A DNA stretch of 64,000 nt from Reyranella sp. (GTDB lineage Bacteria; Pseudomonadota; Alphaproteobacteria; Reyranellales; Reyranellaceae), in the NCBI RefSeq assembly GCF_004297405.1, contig NZ_SCVC01000006.1:62001-126000 (forward strand), given 5' to 3'. How positions within the stretch are numbered: position 1 is the first letter of the stretch; each line of letters opens with the position of its first letter. A program made the position numbers and the translations under genes. Positions 15,687 through 23,435 of the stretch are shown here, in pieces. Under the pieces are notes generated by a model that worked only from the letters and a program-made list of their open reading frames with translations, was not told the DNA's origin and ran no database searches.

Positions 15687-15807
15687 AGGAGCAAAAATTT
15701 CCTTCGCGGGGTCTTGAACGGCAAGAATTGCTGCCTTTGCGCAGACCTTCGGTAATTCAAATCATGGTGGATGTGCGAGATATCGCCAGATCAAAGGCGG
15801 TATCAGC

Positions 15808-15915
15808 ATGTCCAAGATCCTGCGCAAACCCGAAGCTGTTTTGTGGATCCTGTCGGTCTCCCAGGCCGTCGGCATGCTGGTGTTCAACATCGTGCTGCGG
15901 GCCGCCGTTTCGTGA
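15808..15915 (+). CDS. Small membrane protein ORF (35 residues) coupled to cysG
   Basis: ATG at 15808, stop 15913-15915 overlapping the cysG GTG (GTGA). The product starts MSKILRKPEAVLWILSVSQ and continues with a hydrophobic stretch (AVGMLVFNIVLRAAV), so it is a single-span candidate. AAGGCGG lies seven bases before the ATG. It is not an obvious member of any family I know. The overlap suggests it is a real translated leader or small regulator of the siroheme operon. Confidence 0.45.
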   Translation: MSKILRKPEAVLWILSVSQAVGMLVFNIVLRAAVS

Positions 15916-17267
15916 AACATCTGCCGCTGTTCTTCGATCTCGCCGGCCGCCGCGTGGTGGTCGTGGGCGAGGGCGCCAAGGCCCAGGGCCGGGCCGATCT
16001 CGCGCGCTCCGCCGGTGCCGAGGTGAGCCGGCTCGTGCCGGCCGAGGCCCGCATCGAGGATTTCCGCGGCGCATCGGCGGCCTTCGTCGCTACGGGCGAT
16101 CTCGAGAGCGATGCCGCCGCACAACGTCTGGCCAAGCAGGCCGGCGTGCCGGTGAACGTGGCCGACCGGCCGGCTCTTTGCGATTTCATCCTGCCCGCCA
16201 TCGTCGATCGTGACGAGGTCGTGGTGGCCATCTCGACCGGCGGCACGTCGCCGACGCTCGCGACCGTGCTGCGCGGCCGCATCGAAGCGGTGCTGCCGCA
16301 GCAGCTCGGTGCGCTGGCACGGCTGGCCGCTACCTTCCGGTCTCAGGTCAATGCGCTGATCGTCGATCCCGCCCGTCGCCGCGCTTTCTTCCGTCGTCTG
16401 GTCGAAGGGCCGGCGGGGCGTCTGGCGATGCAGGGCGACGAGGCCGGCGCACGCCGCGCCGTGCTGAGCGATCTCGATGCCGCGCGTGGCCGTCAGGTCC
16501 CGCAAGGTGTTGCACATATCGTGGGAGCAGGGCCGGGCGATCCCGATCTCCTGACGCTCCGCGCCGCGCAGCTTCTGCAGGAGGCCGATGCGATCCTGCA
16601 CGACGATCTCGTCCCGCCGGAAGTGCTGGCGCGGGCGCGTCGCGACGCGGAGTTCGTTTCCGTCGGCAAGCGCAAAGGTCGCCCGAGCTGGGCGCAGGCC
16701 GACATCGACGCCGAGCTCGTGCGCCGCGTGGCGGCCGGTCAGACGGTGGTTCGCCTGAAGGCGGGCGATCCCTTCGTGTTCGGCCGCGGCGGCGAGGAAG
16801 TCGACGCGCTGCGCGCGGCAGGCCTTGCCTACACGATCGTGCCCGGCATCACTGCAGCGCTGGGCTGCGCGGCGTCCGCCGGCATCCCGCTCACCCATCG
16901 CCGCATCGCCTCGGCCGTGACCTTCGTCAGCGGACACAGTGCACTCGGCGCCAAGCAGCCGGCGTGGGCTGCGTTTGCCGCCGAAGGCCACACACTCGCG
17001 ATCTACATGGGCGCCTCGGAAGCTGCTTCCGTGCGCGACCGATTGCTGGACGCCGGCTCACCTCCCAGTACGCCGGTCGCCATCGTCGAGAACGGCACGC
17101 GGCCCGACCAGCGGGTCTCCTCCGGCCGTCTCTCGGATCTGGCGCGGCTCGCTGCCCCACACTCCCAGGGTGGCGACGCCGGTCCCAGCCTCATCATCGT
17201 CGGTGATGTCGCGGCCTATGCCGCCACCTCGGCTACCGAACCCTCTCAGCTTGCACAGGTGTCCTGA
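15912..17267 (+). CDS. cysG: Siroheme synthase CysG (uroporphyrinogen-III methyltransferase / precorrin-2 dehydrogenase)
   Basis: 451 residues, two enzymes in one. The N-terminal domain (about 1-200) has the NAD-binding VVVVGEGAKAQGRADL, VNVADRPALCDFILPAIV and STGGTSPTLATVLR of precorrin-2 dehydrogenase/ferrochelatase. The C-terminal domain (about 205-450) is a SAM-dependent methyltransferase: HIVGAGPGDPDLLTLRAAQ, VRLKAGDPFVFGRGGEE, VVPGIT-like IVPGITAALGCAA and IPLTHRR. It makes the sirohaem needed by the sulfite/nitrite reductase two genes downstream. The GTG start is coupled to a preceding 35-residue ORF. The first glycine motif ends GEG rather than the more usual GGG. Confidence 0.92.
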   Translation: MKHLPLFFDLAGRRVVVVGEGAKAQGRADLARSAGAEVSRLVPAEARIEDFRGASAAFVATGDLESDAAAQRLAKQAGVPVNVADRPALCDFILPAIVDRDEVVVAISTGGTSPTLATVLRGRIEAVLPQQLGALARLAATFRSQVNALIVDPARRRAFFRRLVEGPAGRLAMQGDEAGARRAVLSDLDAARGRQVPQGVAHIVGAGPGDPDLLTLRAAQLLQEADAILHDDLVPPEVLARARRDAEFVSVGKRKGRPSWAQADIDAELVRRVAAGQTVVRLKAGDPFVFGRGGEEVDALRAAGLAYTIVPGITAALGCAASAGIPLTHRRIASAVTFVSGHSALGAKQPAWAAFAAEGHTLAIYMGASEAASVRDRLLDAGSPPSTPVAIVENGTRPDQRVSSGRLSDLARLAAPHSQGGDAGPSLIIVGDVAAYAATSATEPSQLAQVS

Positions 17268-17581
17268 TGGCCAAGAATCTCAGCGGCGAACTGCAGGTCG
17301 CCTCCGCCAACCGTCTGGTCGATGGCATGGTGGTGTGGCTCGACGATGCCGGCCAGTGGACCGACCGGCTGGAGCGCGCCGCCATCGCGCGCGATCCGCG
17401 GGGTTCGGAAATCCTGCTGGAGCGCGCCCGCGCCGAGAGCTTCACGGTCGTCGATCCGTTTCTCGTCGCCGTCTCGGAAGACGATGCCGGCGTGATCGAG
17501 CCGCTCTCCCTGCGCGAAAAGATCCGCGCCTCGGGTCTCACCTTCGACGCCATTGCGGCGGAAGCGGTGCGTTATGCCTGA
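17267..17581 (+). CDS. DUF2849 family protein
   Basis: 104 residues, a small family (LSGELQVASANRLVDGMVVW, EPLSLREKIRASGLTFD) found almost only between cysG and the sulfite reductase gene in alphaproteobacteria. The ATG overlaps the cysG stop by one base (TGATG). Function unknown; conserved context implies a role in the sirohaem or sulfite reductase step. Confidence 0.85.
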   Translation: MAKNLSGELQVASANRLVDGMVVWLDDAGQWTDRLERAAIARDPRGSEILLERARAESFTVVDPFLVAVSEDDAGVIEPLSLREKIRASGLTFDAIAAEAVRYA

Positions 17582-19247
17582 CACTCATTTTTACCGCTAC
17601 GACGACTACGACAAGACGCTGGTCGCCGAGCGGGTCGATCAGTTCCGCGATCAGGTGCGCCGCCGAATTGCCGGCGAGCTGACCGAGGAGCAGTTCAAGC
17701 CGCTGCGCCTCACCAACGGCCTCTACCTGCAACTCCACGCCTACATGCTGCGCATCGCCATCCCCTACGGGACCCTGGCGTCGCATCAGTTGCGCAAGCT
17801 CGCGGAGATTTCGCGCAAGTACGATCGCGGCTACGGCCATTTCACGACGCGCCAGAACCTGCAGCTCAACTGGATCAAGCTGGAGGACGCGCCGGACGCG
17901 CTGGCGGCGCTGGCCGAAGTCGACATGCATGCCATGCAGACCAGCGGCAACTGCATCCGCAACGTCACGGCCGATCACTTCGCCGGCGCGGCGATCGACG
18001 AGATCGAGGACCCGCGCATCTGGTGCGAGATCGTGCGCCAGTGGTCGACCTTGCATCCCGAATTCAGCTTCCTGCCGCGCAAGTTCAAGATCGCCATCAC
18101 CGGCTCGCCGAATGACCGCGCCGCCGTGCGCGTCCACGATATCGGCCTGCGCCTGTGGCAGAACGAGCAGGGCGAGGTGGGTTTCGAGGTGATCGTGGGC
18201 GGTGGCCTCGGCCGCACGCCGATGATCGGCAAGACGCTGCGCGAGTTCCTGCCGCGCGACGAGCTGCTGGCCTATCTCGAAGCGACGTTGCGCGTCTACA
18301 ACCGCTACGGCCGTCGCGACAATCTCTACAAGGCGCGCATCAAGATCCTGGTGCACGAGATCGGTGCGGAGAAGATGCGCGAGGAGGTCGAGGCCGAGTA
18401 TGCCTCGATGCGCGACAGCGCGCTCCGTCTGCCGGCCGAGACCATCGAGGCGATCGCCCGGCAGTTCGCGCCGCCGGTACTGGCAGAGCAGCCGGCGATC
18501 TCGGGCAAGGTCGAGGCGCTGCGGCTCGAGGACAGGGACTTTGCGCTCTGGCTCAAGTCGAACGTCGCGCCACATCGAGTGCAGGGCTACGCTATTGTTA
18601 CGGCCTCGCTGAAGCCTGCCGGTTCACCGCCAGGCGATGCCAGTGCAGCGCAGATGGAAGGCGTCGCCGACATCGCCGATGCCTACAGCCAGGGCGAGAT
18701 CCGGGTCAGTCACGAGCAGAACCTGATCTTCCCGCATGTCGCGATCGAGGATCTACCGGTGGTCTGGCTGGCGCTTGGCCGGCTGGGCTTCGCCGAAGCC
18801 AATGTCGGCAAGATCACCGACATCATCGCCTGCCCGGGGCTCGACTATTGCGCACTGGCCAATGCGCGCTCGATCCCGGTGGCGCAGCGTATCTCCACGC
18901 ACTTCGCGGGGCTGGCACAGCAGCACGATATCGGCGATCTCAAGATCAAGATCTCGGGCTGCATCAACGCCTGCGGCCATCACCATGTCGGCCACATCGG
19001 CATTCTCGGCGTCGACAAGAACGGCGTCGAACTCTACCAGCTCAGCCTCGGTGGCGATGTCGACTTCGGCAAGACGGCGATCGGCACGATCCTCGGTCCG
19101 GCCGTGACGGCCGACAAGGTCGTCGAAGCCGTCGATGCGCTGGTCGCCACCTATCTCGACACCCGCAGCGCCGGCGAGCGCTTCGTCGATACCTACCGCC
19201 GCATTGGCGCCAAGCCTTTCAAGGAGCGAGTCTATGCCGCTGTTTAG
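17574..19247 (+). CDS. Sulfite/nitrite reductase haemoprotein (sirohaem, [4Fe-4S])
   Basis: 557 residues, the CysI/NirA-type two-repeat fold. Repeat one includes RQNLQLNWIKLED and QTSGNCIRNVTADHFAG. The cofactor cysteines are in CPGLDYC (about 420-426) and SGCINACGHHH (about 462-466). It reduces sulfite to sulfide with six electrons (or nitrite to ammonia). The cysG context favours sulfite assimilation. The ATG lies inside the DUF2849 end, and the gene overlaps the next by 14 bases, so the operon is tightly coupled. Confidence 0.9.
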   Translation: MPDTHFYRYDDYDKTLVAERVDQFRDQVRRRIAGELTEEQFKPLRLTNGLYLQLHAYMLRIAIPYGTLASHQLRKLAEISRKYDRGYGHFTTRQNLQLNWIKLEDAPDALAALAEVDMHAMQTSGNCIRNVTADHFAGAAIDEIEDPRIWCEIVRQWSTLHPEFSFLPRKFKIAITGSPNDRAAVRVHDIGLRLWQNEQGEVGFEVIVGGGLGRTPMIGKTLREFLPRDELLAYLEATLRVYNRYGRRDNLYKARIKILVHEIGAEKMREEVEAEYASMRDSALRLPAETIEAIARQFAPPVLAEQPAISGKVEALRLEDRDFALWLKSNVAPHRVQGYAIVTASLKPAGSPPGDASAAQMEGVADIADAYSQGEIRVSHEQNLIFPHVAIEDLPVVWLALGRLGFAEANVGKITDIIACPGLDYCALANARSIPVAQRISTHFAGLAQQHDIGDLKIKISGCINACGHHHVGHIGILGVDKNGVELYQLSLGGDVDFGKTAIGTILGPAVTADKVVEAVDALVATYLDTRSAGERFVDTYRRIGAKPFKERVYAAV

Positions 19248-19677
19248 CGAAGCGGGTCTGCCCGCATCCTTCGTGCCGCTGAGCTTCGCCGACTGGCAGT
19301 CGCGCCCGGAGTGGCCCGCGGTGTCGCTCGCCAACACCGATCCGGTCGAGGATCTGGCGCCGCATGTCGGTCGCCTGCGCCTGATCGTGCTGAACTTCCC
19401 CAAGTTCAGCGACGGCCGCGCCTACAGCCAGGCACGCCTGCTGCGGGGCCGGATGGGCTATCGCGGCGAACTGCGCGCCACCGGCGGCGTGCTGCAGGAC
19501 CAGATTCCGTTCATGCTGCGCTGCGGCTTCGACTCCTTCGAGAGCGATCAGAAGGGCTTCGAGGAAGCGCTGGCCAAGGCGCGCACCCTGTTCAGCGTCG
19601 TCTATCAGCCGGCCGAGGATGGCCGCGTGCCGGCGTCGCGGCTGCGGCTCGACCATACCGGCCCTGCGGTCGGTTGA
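19234..19677 (+). CDS. DUF934 family protein
   Basis: 147 residues, DUF934: LIVLNFPKFSDGRAYSQARLLR, GELRATGGVLQDQIPFMLRCGFDSFE. The family is tied to sulfite reductase operons and often lies beside cysH. Its ATG is inside the reductase gene. No cysH (PAPS reductase) gene is present between or after. Function unknown. It ends head to tail against a minus-strand gene with no spacer. Confidence 0.85.
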   Translation: MPLFSEAGLPASFVPLSFADWQSRPEWPAVSLANTDPVEDLAPHVGRLRLIVLNFPKFSDGRAYSQARLLRGRMGYRGELRATGGVLQDQIPFMLRCGFDSFESDQKGFEEALAKARTLFSVVYQPAEDGRVPASRLRLDHTGPAVG

Positions 19678-20064
19678 TCAGGTCTCCGGCGTTTCGTCCT
19701 CGGGACTGTCCAGCCACTCGAGCGCTTCTTCCGGCGTCCGGAAGATCATGGCGCGCCCCTCGAACCTGCCGAGATTGATGTAGCGTTCGGCAAGGTCCGG
19801 CATGGCATTGCGCCGCGGCACCAGCGCCAGGCGGCCGCGCTTAGTCAGGGTGGCATAGGCGCTGGCCCGCGCCGCCAGGGTCATCACATCGTTGTCGTCG
19901 TAGGTGCCGGCCGCGTCGCTGGCATCGAACAGCTTGCGATAGGCGAGCGCGTCCTGGGCGACGACGGCGTCGGAGAAATCTTCGATGTCCTTCAGGGTGA
20001 TGATGCCTTCGGCTCGCGCCCGCACCAGGCGCGCCTCATGGTCGATAGTGTAGTTGATCGGCAT
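19678..20064 (-). CDS. Conserved hypothetical protein, SpoIIAA/STAS-like
   Basis: 128 residues. Starts MPINYTIDHEARLVRARAEG, then TLKDIEDFSDAVVAQDALAYRKLFDAS, and ends in EEALEWLD. The pattern (basic N-terminal strand, helix, KLxDA, a C-terminal EEA.WL helix) fits STAS-like proteins. It is a paralogue of the 124-residue gene at 21770-22144, with matching TIDHE, LKDxEDxxDA, QDAxxYxKLxDA and RxSAYA motifs. No catalytic residues are evident. Confidence 0.65.
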   Translation of the reverse strand: MPINYTIDHEARLVRARAEGIITLKDIEDFSDAVVAQDALAYRKLFDASDAAGTYDDNDVMTLAARASAYATLTKRGRLALVPRRNAMPDLAERYINLGRFEGRAMIFRTPEEALEWLDSPEDETPET

Positions 20065-20176
20065 TTCCCGACCTTAGCCCGGCAGGGGCGCCTCACTCCA
20101 GTGGATGGCCTTCACGATCGCGTCGGCAGCCGCTAGGCTGTTTCCCAAGCGGGGAAACACCGACGGGAGGAAATGC

Positions 20177-21760
20177 ATGGTCAAGGGAGTAACGGGCGCC
20201 GTGATGGCGCTCGCGATGGGCTGGTGCGCGTTCTCGACACCGGCCACGGCGCAAACGCTGGTGAACATCCGCTCGCAGGATGCACCGAAATACGATCCCC
20301 ACAGCAACACGTCGAGCGGCATGGGGCATCCCATGTTCATGATGGGCGACACCCTGGTCGCCCTCGACTGGGATTTGAAGAACGTTCATCCCCTTTTGGC
20401 CAAGTCGTGGACCATCTCCGACGACCGGCTGACCTACACCTTCAAGCTGCGCGACGACGTCACCTTCTGCAGCGGCAAGAAGTTCACCGCCGACGACGTC
20501 ATCTATTCCTTCACGCGGCTCGCCGATCCCTCGGCCAGGTGGCCGTTCTACTGGCGGTTGGGCGAGATCCACAGCCTGACCGCGCCCGATCCCTACACCC
20601 TGGTCTACAAGCTGAAGCGCCCGCACTCGGAGCTGCTGGTCGATCTCGCGAATTTCGCCGCGACCATCATCAACAAGGAGAATGTCGAAGCGCTGGGCGC
20701 CGACTTCGGCGTCAAGGGGTTCGACGGCACCGGGCCGCTCTGCTGGGAGAGCTGGCAGCCGCGCAAGGATCTCGTGCTGAAACGGCACGATGCCTACAAG
20801 TGGGGCCCGACCGGCGTCTACGCCAACAAGGGGCCGGTGAAGTACGAGAAGATGATCTGGCGCATTGTGCCGGAGGAGACGACGCGCATCGCCACCATGC
20901 TGTCGGGTCAGGCCGACTTCTGCCACTGGAACCCGCTGCAGGCGATCGAGAGTCTGAAGAAGGCGCCCAACCTCACGGTCTACGAGCCGACTGCCGATTT
21001 CGCGATGTTCTACTGGGGGCTCAAGAGCACGCGCGAGAACCTGCAGGACAAGCGGGTGCGCAAGGCGCTGGCCCACCTGGTCGACCGCGAGGAGATCAAC
21101 AAGGCGATCTTCTTCGGCCAGGCCGAGACGGCGCGCTCGCTGGTGCACCCGAAGTCGCTGGACTTCGAGCCGGCCACGCTCGACGTGCTCACCAAGCGCG
21201 ATCCCGAGCTGTCCAAGAAGCTGCTCGACGAGGCGGGCTGGAAGGTGGGTGAGGGCGGCTTCCGCTACAAGGACGGCAAGAAGCTCGAGCTGCTGATGTA
21301 CTCCTACACCGTGGGCCAGAATCCCAAGCTGTCGGAAGTGATGCAGGCGGCCGCGCGCACCGTCGGCATCGACATCAAGATCCAGACCTGGGATCCCACG
21401 GTGTTCTTCCAGAAGATCGCGCAGCAGGATTACGACATCTGGACGCTCTCGGTGCCTTACACCTCGGCGGGCGACCAGATGTATCTCTACTATCACTCGA
21501 AGAACCGGCCGGTGCCGAACCGCATGATGTGGGACGACCCCGAGACCGATCGCATCCTCGATGCCGGCCGCACCGCGACCACCGACGCCGAGCGCGAGAA
21601 ATACTTCAAGCTCGTCCAGCGCATGATGCACGACGAGGCGCTGATGATTCCCGCGGCCCATTCGCGGCTCTTCCTGGTCGCCAAGAAGAGCATCAAGAAC
21701 GTGAGGGCCCACGGCATCTACAGTGCGCCCCTCTACAAGGGGCTCGACGTGCAGCCTTAA
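20177..21760 (+). CDS. Peptide/nickel-type ABC transporter substrate-binding protein (SBP family 5)
   Basis: 527 residues: signal peptide about 1-26 (ending TPATA-Q), then the family 5 hallmarks PKYDPHSNTSSGM, HPLLAKSWTISDDRLTYTFKLRDDVTF, FTADDVIYSFTRLADP and, near the end, DDPETDRILDAGR. It binds oligopeptides or other ligands in the periplasm for a Dpp/Opp-type importer, but no permease or ATPase genes are adjacent. ATG 20177 follows GGGAGG by six bases and excludes 24 upstream codons that lack a signal sequence. It is flanked by two paralogous minus-strand genes. Confidence 0.88.
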   Translation: MVKGVTGAVMALAMGWCAFSTPATAQTLVNIRSQDAPKYDPHSNTSSGMGHPMFMMGDTLVALDWDLKNVHPLLAKSWTISDDRLTYTFKLRDDVTFCSGKKFTADDVIYSFTRLADPSARWPFYWRLGEIHSLTAPDPYTLVYKLKRPHSELLVDLANFAATIINKENVEALGADFGVKGFDGTGPLCWESWQPRKDLVLKRHDAYKWGPTGVYANKGPVKYEKMIWRIVPEETTRIATMLSGQADFCHWNPLQAIESLKKAPNLTVYEPTADFAMFYWGLKSTRENLQDKRVRKALAHLVDREEINKAIFFGQAETARSLVHPKSLDFEPATLDVLTKRDPELSKKLLDEAGWKVGEGGFRYKDGKKLELLMYSYTVGQNPKLSEVMQAAARTVGIDIKIQTWDPTVFFQKIAQQDYDIWTLSVPYTSAGDQMYLYYHSKNRPVPNRMMWDDPETDRILDAGRTATTDAEREKYFKLVQRMMHDEALMIPAAHSRLFLVAKKSIKNVRAHGIYSAPLYKGLDVQP

Positions 21761-21769
21761 GGTCGGGCG

Positions 21770-22144
21770 TTACTTCATCTGCTCCGCGAGCCACCGGCGT
21801 CCTTCTTCGACGGTGTTGACGATCTTGGCGGCGCGGCTGGCGCCGCCGAGGTTGGCGAAGCGGCGCAACGTGTCGATCGCATGGTTGGTCACGGCGACCA
21901 GGCAGATCGGCCCGCGCGGGTCGACGGCGGCATAGGCGCTGACCCTGGCGCCCAGCGCCATGATGTCGTCGTCGCTCGCCTCGAAGCGGGCATAGGTGGC
22001 GTCGATCAGCTTGGGGTAGGGCATGGCGTCCTGCACCATCAGGGCGTCGAAATAGTCTTCGACATCCTTGAGGACGACCCGGTCCTCGGCCGTGGCATGA
22101 ACAAAACGCTTCTCGTGATCAATCGTGAACTTCAGAGGCATCAT
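21770..22144 (-). CDS. Conserved hypothetical protein, SpoIIAA/STAS-like (paralogue)
   Basis: 124 residues, beginning MMPLKFTIDHEKRFVHATAED with VLKDVEDYFDALMVQDAMPYPKLIDAT, paralogous to the gene at 19678-20064. Its ATG overlaps the stop of the upstream lipoprotein gene (ATGA at 22141-22144), so the two form one minus-strand operon. Function unknown. Confidence 0.65.
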   Translation of the reverse strand: MMPLKFTIDHEKRFVHATAEDRVVLKDVEDYFDALMVQDAMPYPKLIDATYARFEASDDDIMALGARVSAYAAVDPRGPICLVAVTNHAIDTLRRFANLGGASRAAKIVNTVEEGRRWLAEQMK

Positions 22145-22494
22145 TTACCCGAGGCGAGAGCCGGATCGTCGAACGTTCCCTTGAAGAGCTTGCCACCCAG
22201 CATGCCCCTCATCGTGCCGGGCGTTTCGCGTACCGACAGTTCGGCCGTGCCCGTGCGGCCATCGTCGCAGGTGATGACGACGGAGCCGGCGTGATCGGCG
22301 TCGAGTTGCCAGCGTCCATCGCAGGCAGCACCCTTGTCGCCGCTGAGTGCCAGCGCACCGCCGCCTCTTCCATCAGCCGGCGTGCTGAAGGTTCCAGTGA
22401 ACTTCTCGCCATCGGCAGTTTCGCCGGTGACAGGCACCGCTCCCGTGCAGCCACCGAGCGCAAGCAACGCCACGCTATAAAATAACTTTCTCAT
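22141..22494 (-). CDS. Small putative lipoprotein
   Basis: 117 residues. Signal and lipobox are MRKLFYSVALLALGGC (Cys 16 the lipidation site). The rest is a compact beta-rich sequence with two further Cys in DGRW/ITCDDG context (AACDGRW, VITCDDGRTG), which may form a disulfide, and a GKLFKGTF end. GGAGGG lies upstream. It resembles small periplasmic domains of unknown function. The in-frame extension to 23001 lacks any signal and overlaps other genes, so it is not used. Confidence 0.65.
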   Translation of the reverse strand: MRKLFYSVALLALGGCTGAVPVTGETADGEKFTGTFSTPADGRGGGALALSGDKGAACDGRWQLDADHAGSVVITCDDGRTGTAELSVRETPGTMRGMLGGKLFKGTFDDPALASGK

Positions 22495-22581
22495 TCCACC
22501 CTCCACGTCGACCGTGGCGAGCCCTTGTTGTGGCGTCAAGCATTGCTGGAGTCGCAACCAATCGAGGATTACAGTCGAGCC

Positions 22582-22908
22582 ATGCTGCGAACGGTGTTGA
22601 TTGCACTTCTCGCGCTGGCTATCGGCGGATGCGCAAACGCGACGCACGACGACCACCGGCATGTCGCCACCGGAAACGAATACTACGATGTCGTTGGCCA
22701 TGGTGCGCACGAGCATCGCATCGTCGGCAAGGCCGACACGGTGACGATCACCAATGTGAGCAAGGACGACAACGGCTTCGCGCTGGCCAACGAGTATTGC
22801 GGCGGCCGTGGCAAGATTGCCCATGCCTTGCGGCCGGTGCGCTATACCTCTTTTCACCGGACGTGGAACAGCACTCTGTTCGGGTGCGTGCCGGGCACGA
22901 GCAGCTAG
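22582..22908 (+). CDS. Small putative lipoprotein, histidine-rich N-terminus
   Basis: 108 residues. The lipobox is LAIGGC (Cys 18), followed by a His/Asp-rich stretch (ATHDDHRHVATGNEYYDVVG) and a mature domain with two Cys (EYCGGRG and FGCVPG). It is divergent from the lipoprotein at 22141-22494; the 87-base spacer between them must carry both promoters. The His cluster could bind metal; that is inference. The 3' end overlaps the end of the ogt gene by four bases. Confidence 0.6.
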   Translation: MLRTVLIALLALAIGGCANATHDDHRHVATGNEYYDVVGHGAHEHRIVGKADTVTITNVSKDDNGFALANEYCGGRGKIAHALRPVRYTSFHRTWNSTLFGCVPGTSS

Positions 22909-23435
22909 AGCGCGCCCTCGTGCTCCAGCAGCCACTTCTTGCGCGGCAGGCCGCCGCCGTAGCCGGTGAGCGTGCCATTCGAGCCGATCACGCGATGGCA
23001 AGGTACGACGATGCTGATCGGGTTCTGTCCGTTGGCGAGCCCGGCGGCGCGAACGGCGCGCGGCTTACCGATGCGGCTCGCGAGTTCGGCGTAAGAGATG
23101 GTCTTGCCACGCCGGATCTTGCGTAGCGAACGCCAGACGCTGCGCTGGAATTCCGTGCCCGTGGTTTCCACCGGCAGCTTGTCGATCACGTCGATGTCAC
23201 CCTTGAAGTAGGCGCGCATCGCTTGCGTCAACCCGCCGGGATCGCGCGCCGGTTCGAGCGTGTAGCGGCCCTGGCCGTAGTAGCGATCGAGCAGGAGGCG
23301 CATGCGCGCTTCGTGATCGGTCCAGTCGATGGTGCGCAGGCGACCCTCGCGGTCGGCCACGATCAACAGCTCGCCGATCGGCGTTGCGAGGCGATCGACA
23401 AGCAGCTCCAAAGGTCCAACGCTCTTCTTAACCAT
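22905..23435 (-). CDS. ogt: Methylated-DNA-protein-cysteine methyltransferase (Ogt-type)
   Basis: 176 residues. The N-terminal RNase H-like domain (TPIGELLIVADREGRLRTIDW) is followed by the DNA-binding and active-site domain: FQRSVWRSLRKIRRGKTISYAELA, RAVRAAGLANGQNPISIVVP and the acceptor PCHRVIGSNG (Cys 146). It removes alkyl groups from O6-methylguanine by suicide transfer. ATG 23435 lies within the last codons of ada (ATGGTTAA), so the two are coupled. It restores the methyltransferase function that the upstream Ada lacks. Confidence 0.92.
   Translation of the reverse strand: MVKKSVGPLELLVDRLATPIGELLIVADREGRLRTIDWTDHEARMRLLLDRYYGQGRYTLEPARDPGGLTQAMRAYFKGDIDVIDKLPVETTGTEFQRSVWRSLRKIRRGKTISYAELASRIGKPRAVRAAGLANGQNPISIVVPCHRVIGSNGTLTGYGGGLPRKKWLLEHEGAL

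Noticed and set aside
22495-23001. N-terminal extension of the minus-strand lipoprotein frame to 23001
   Set aside because: It overlaps the divergent lipoprotein gene and the ogt end, and lies upstream of a clear lipobox signal peptide with its own ribosome site.
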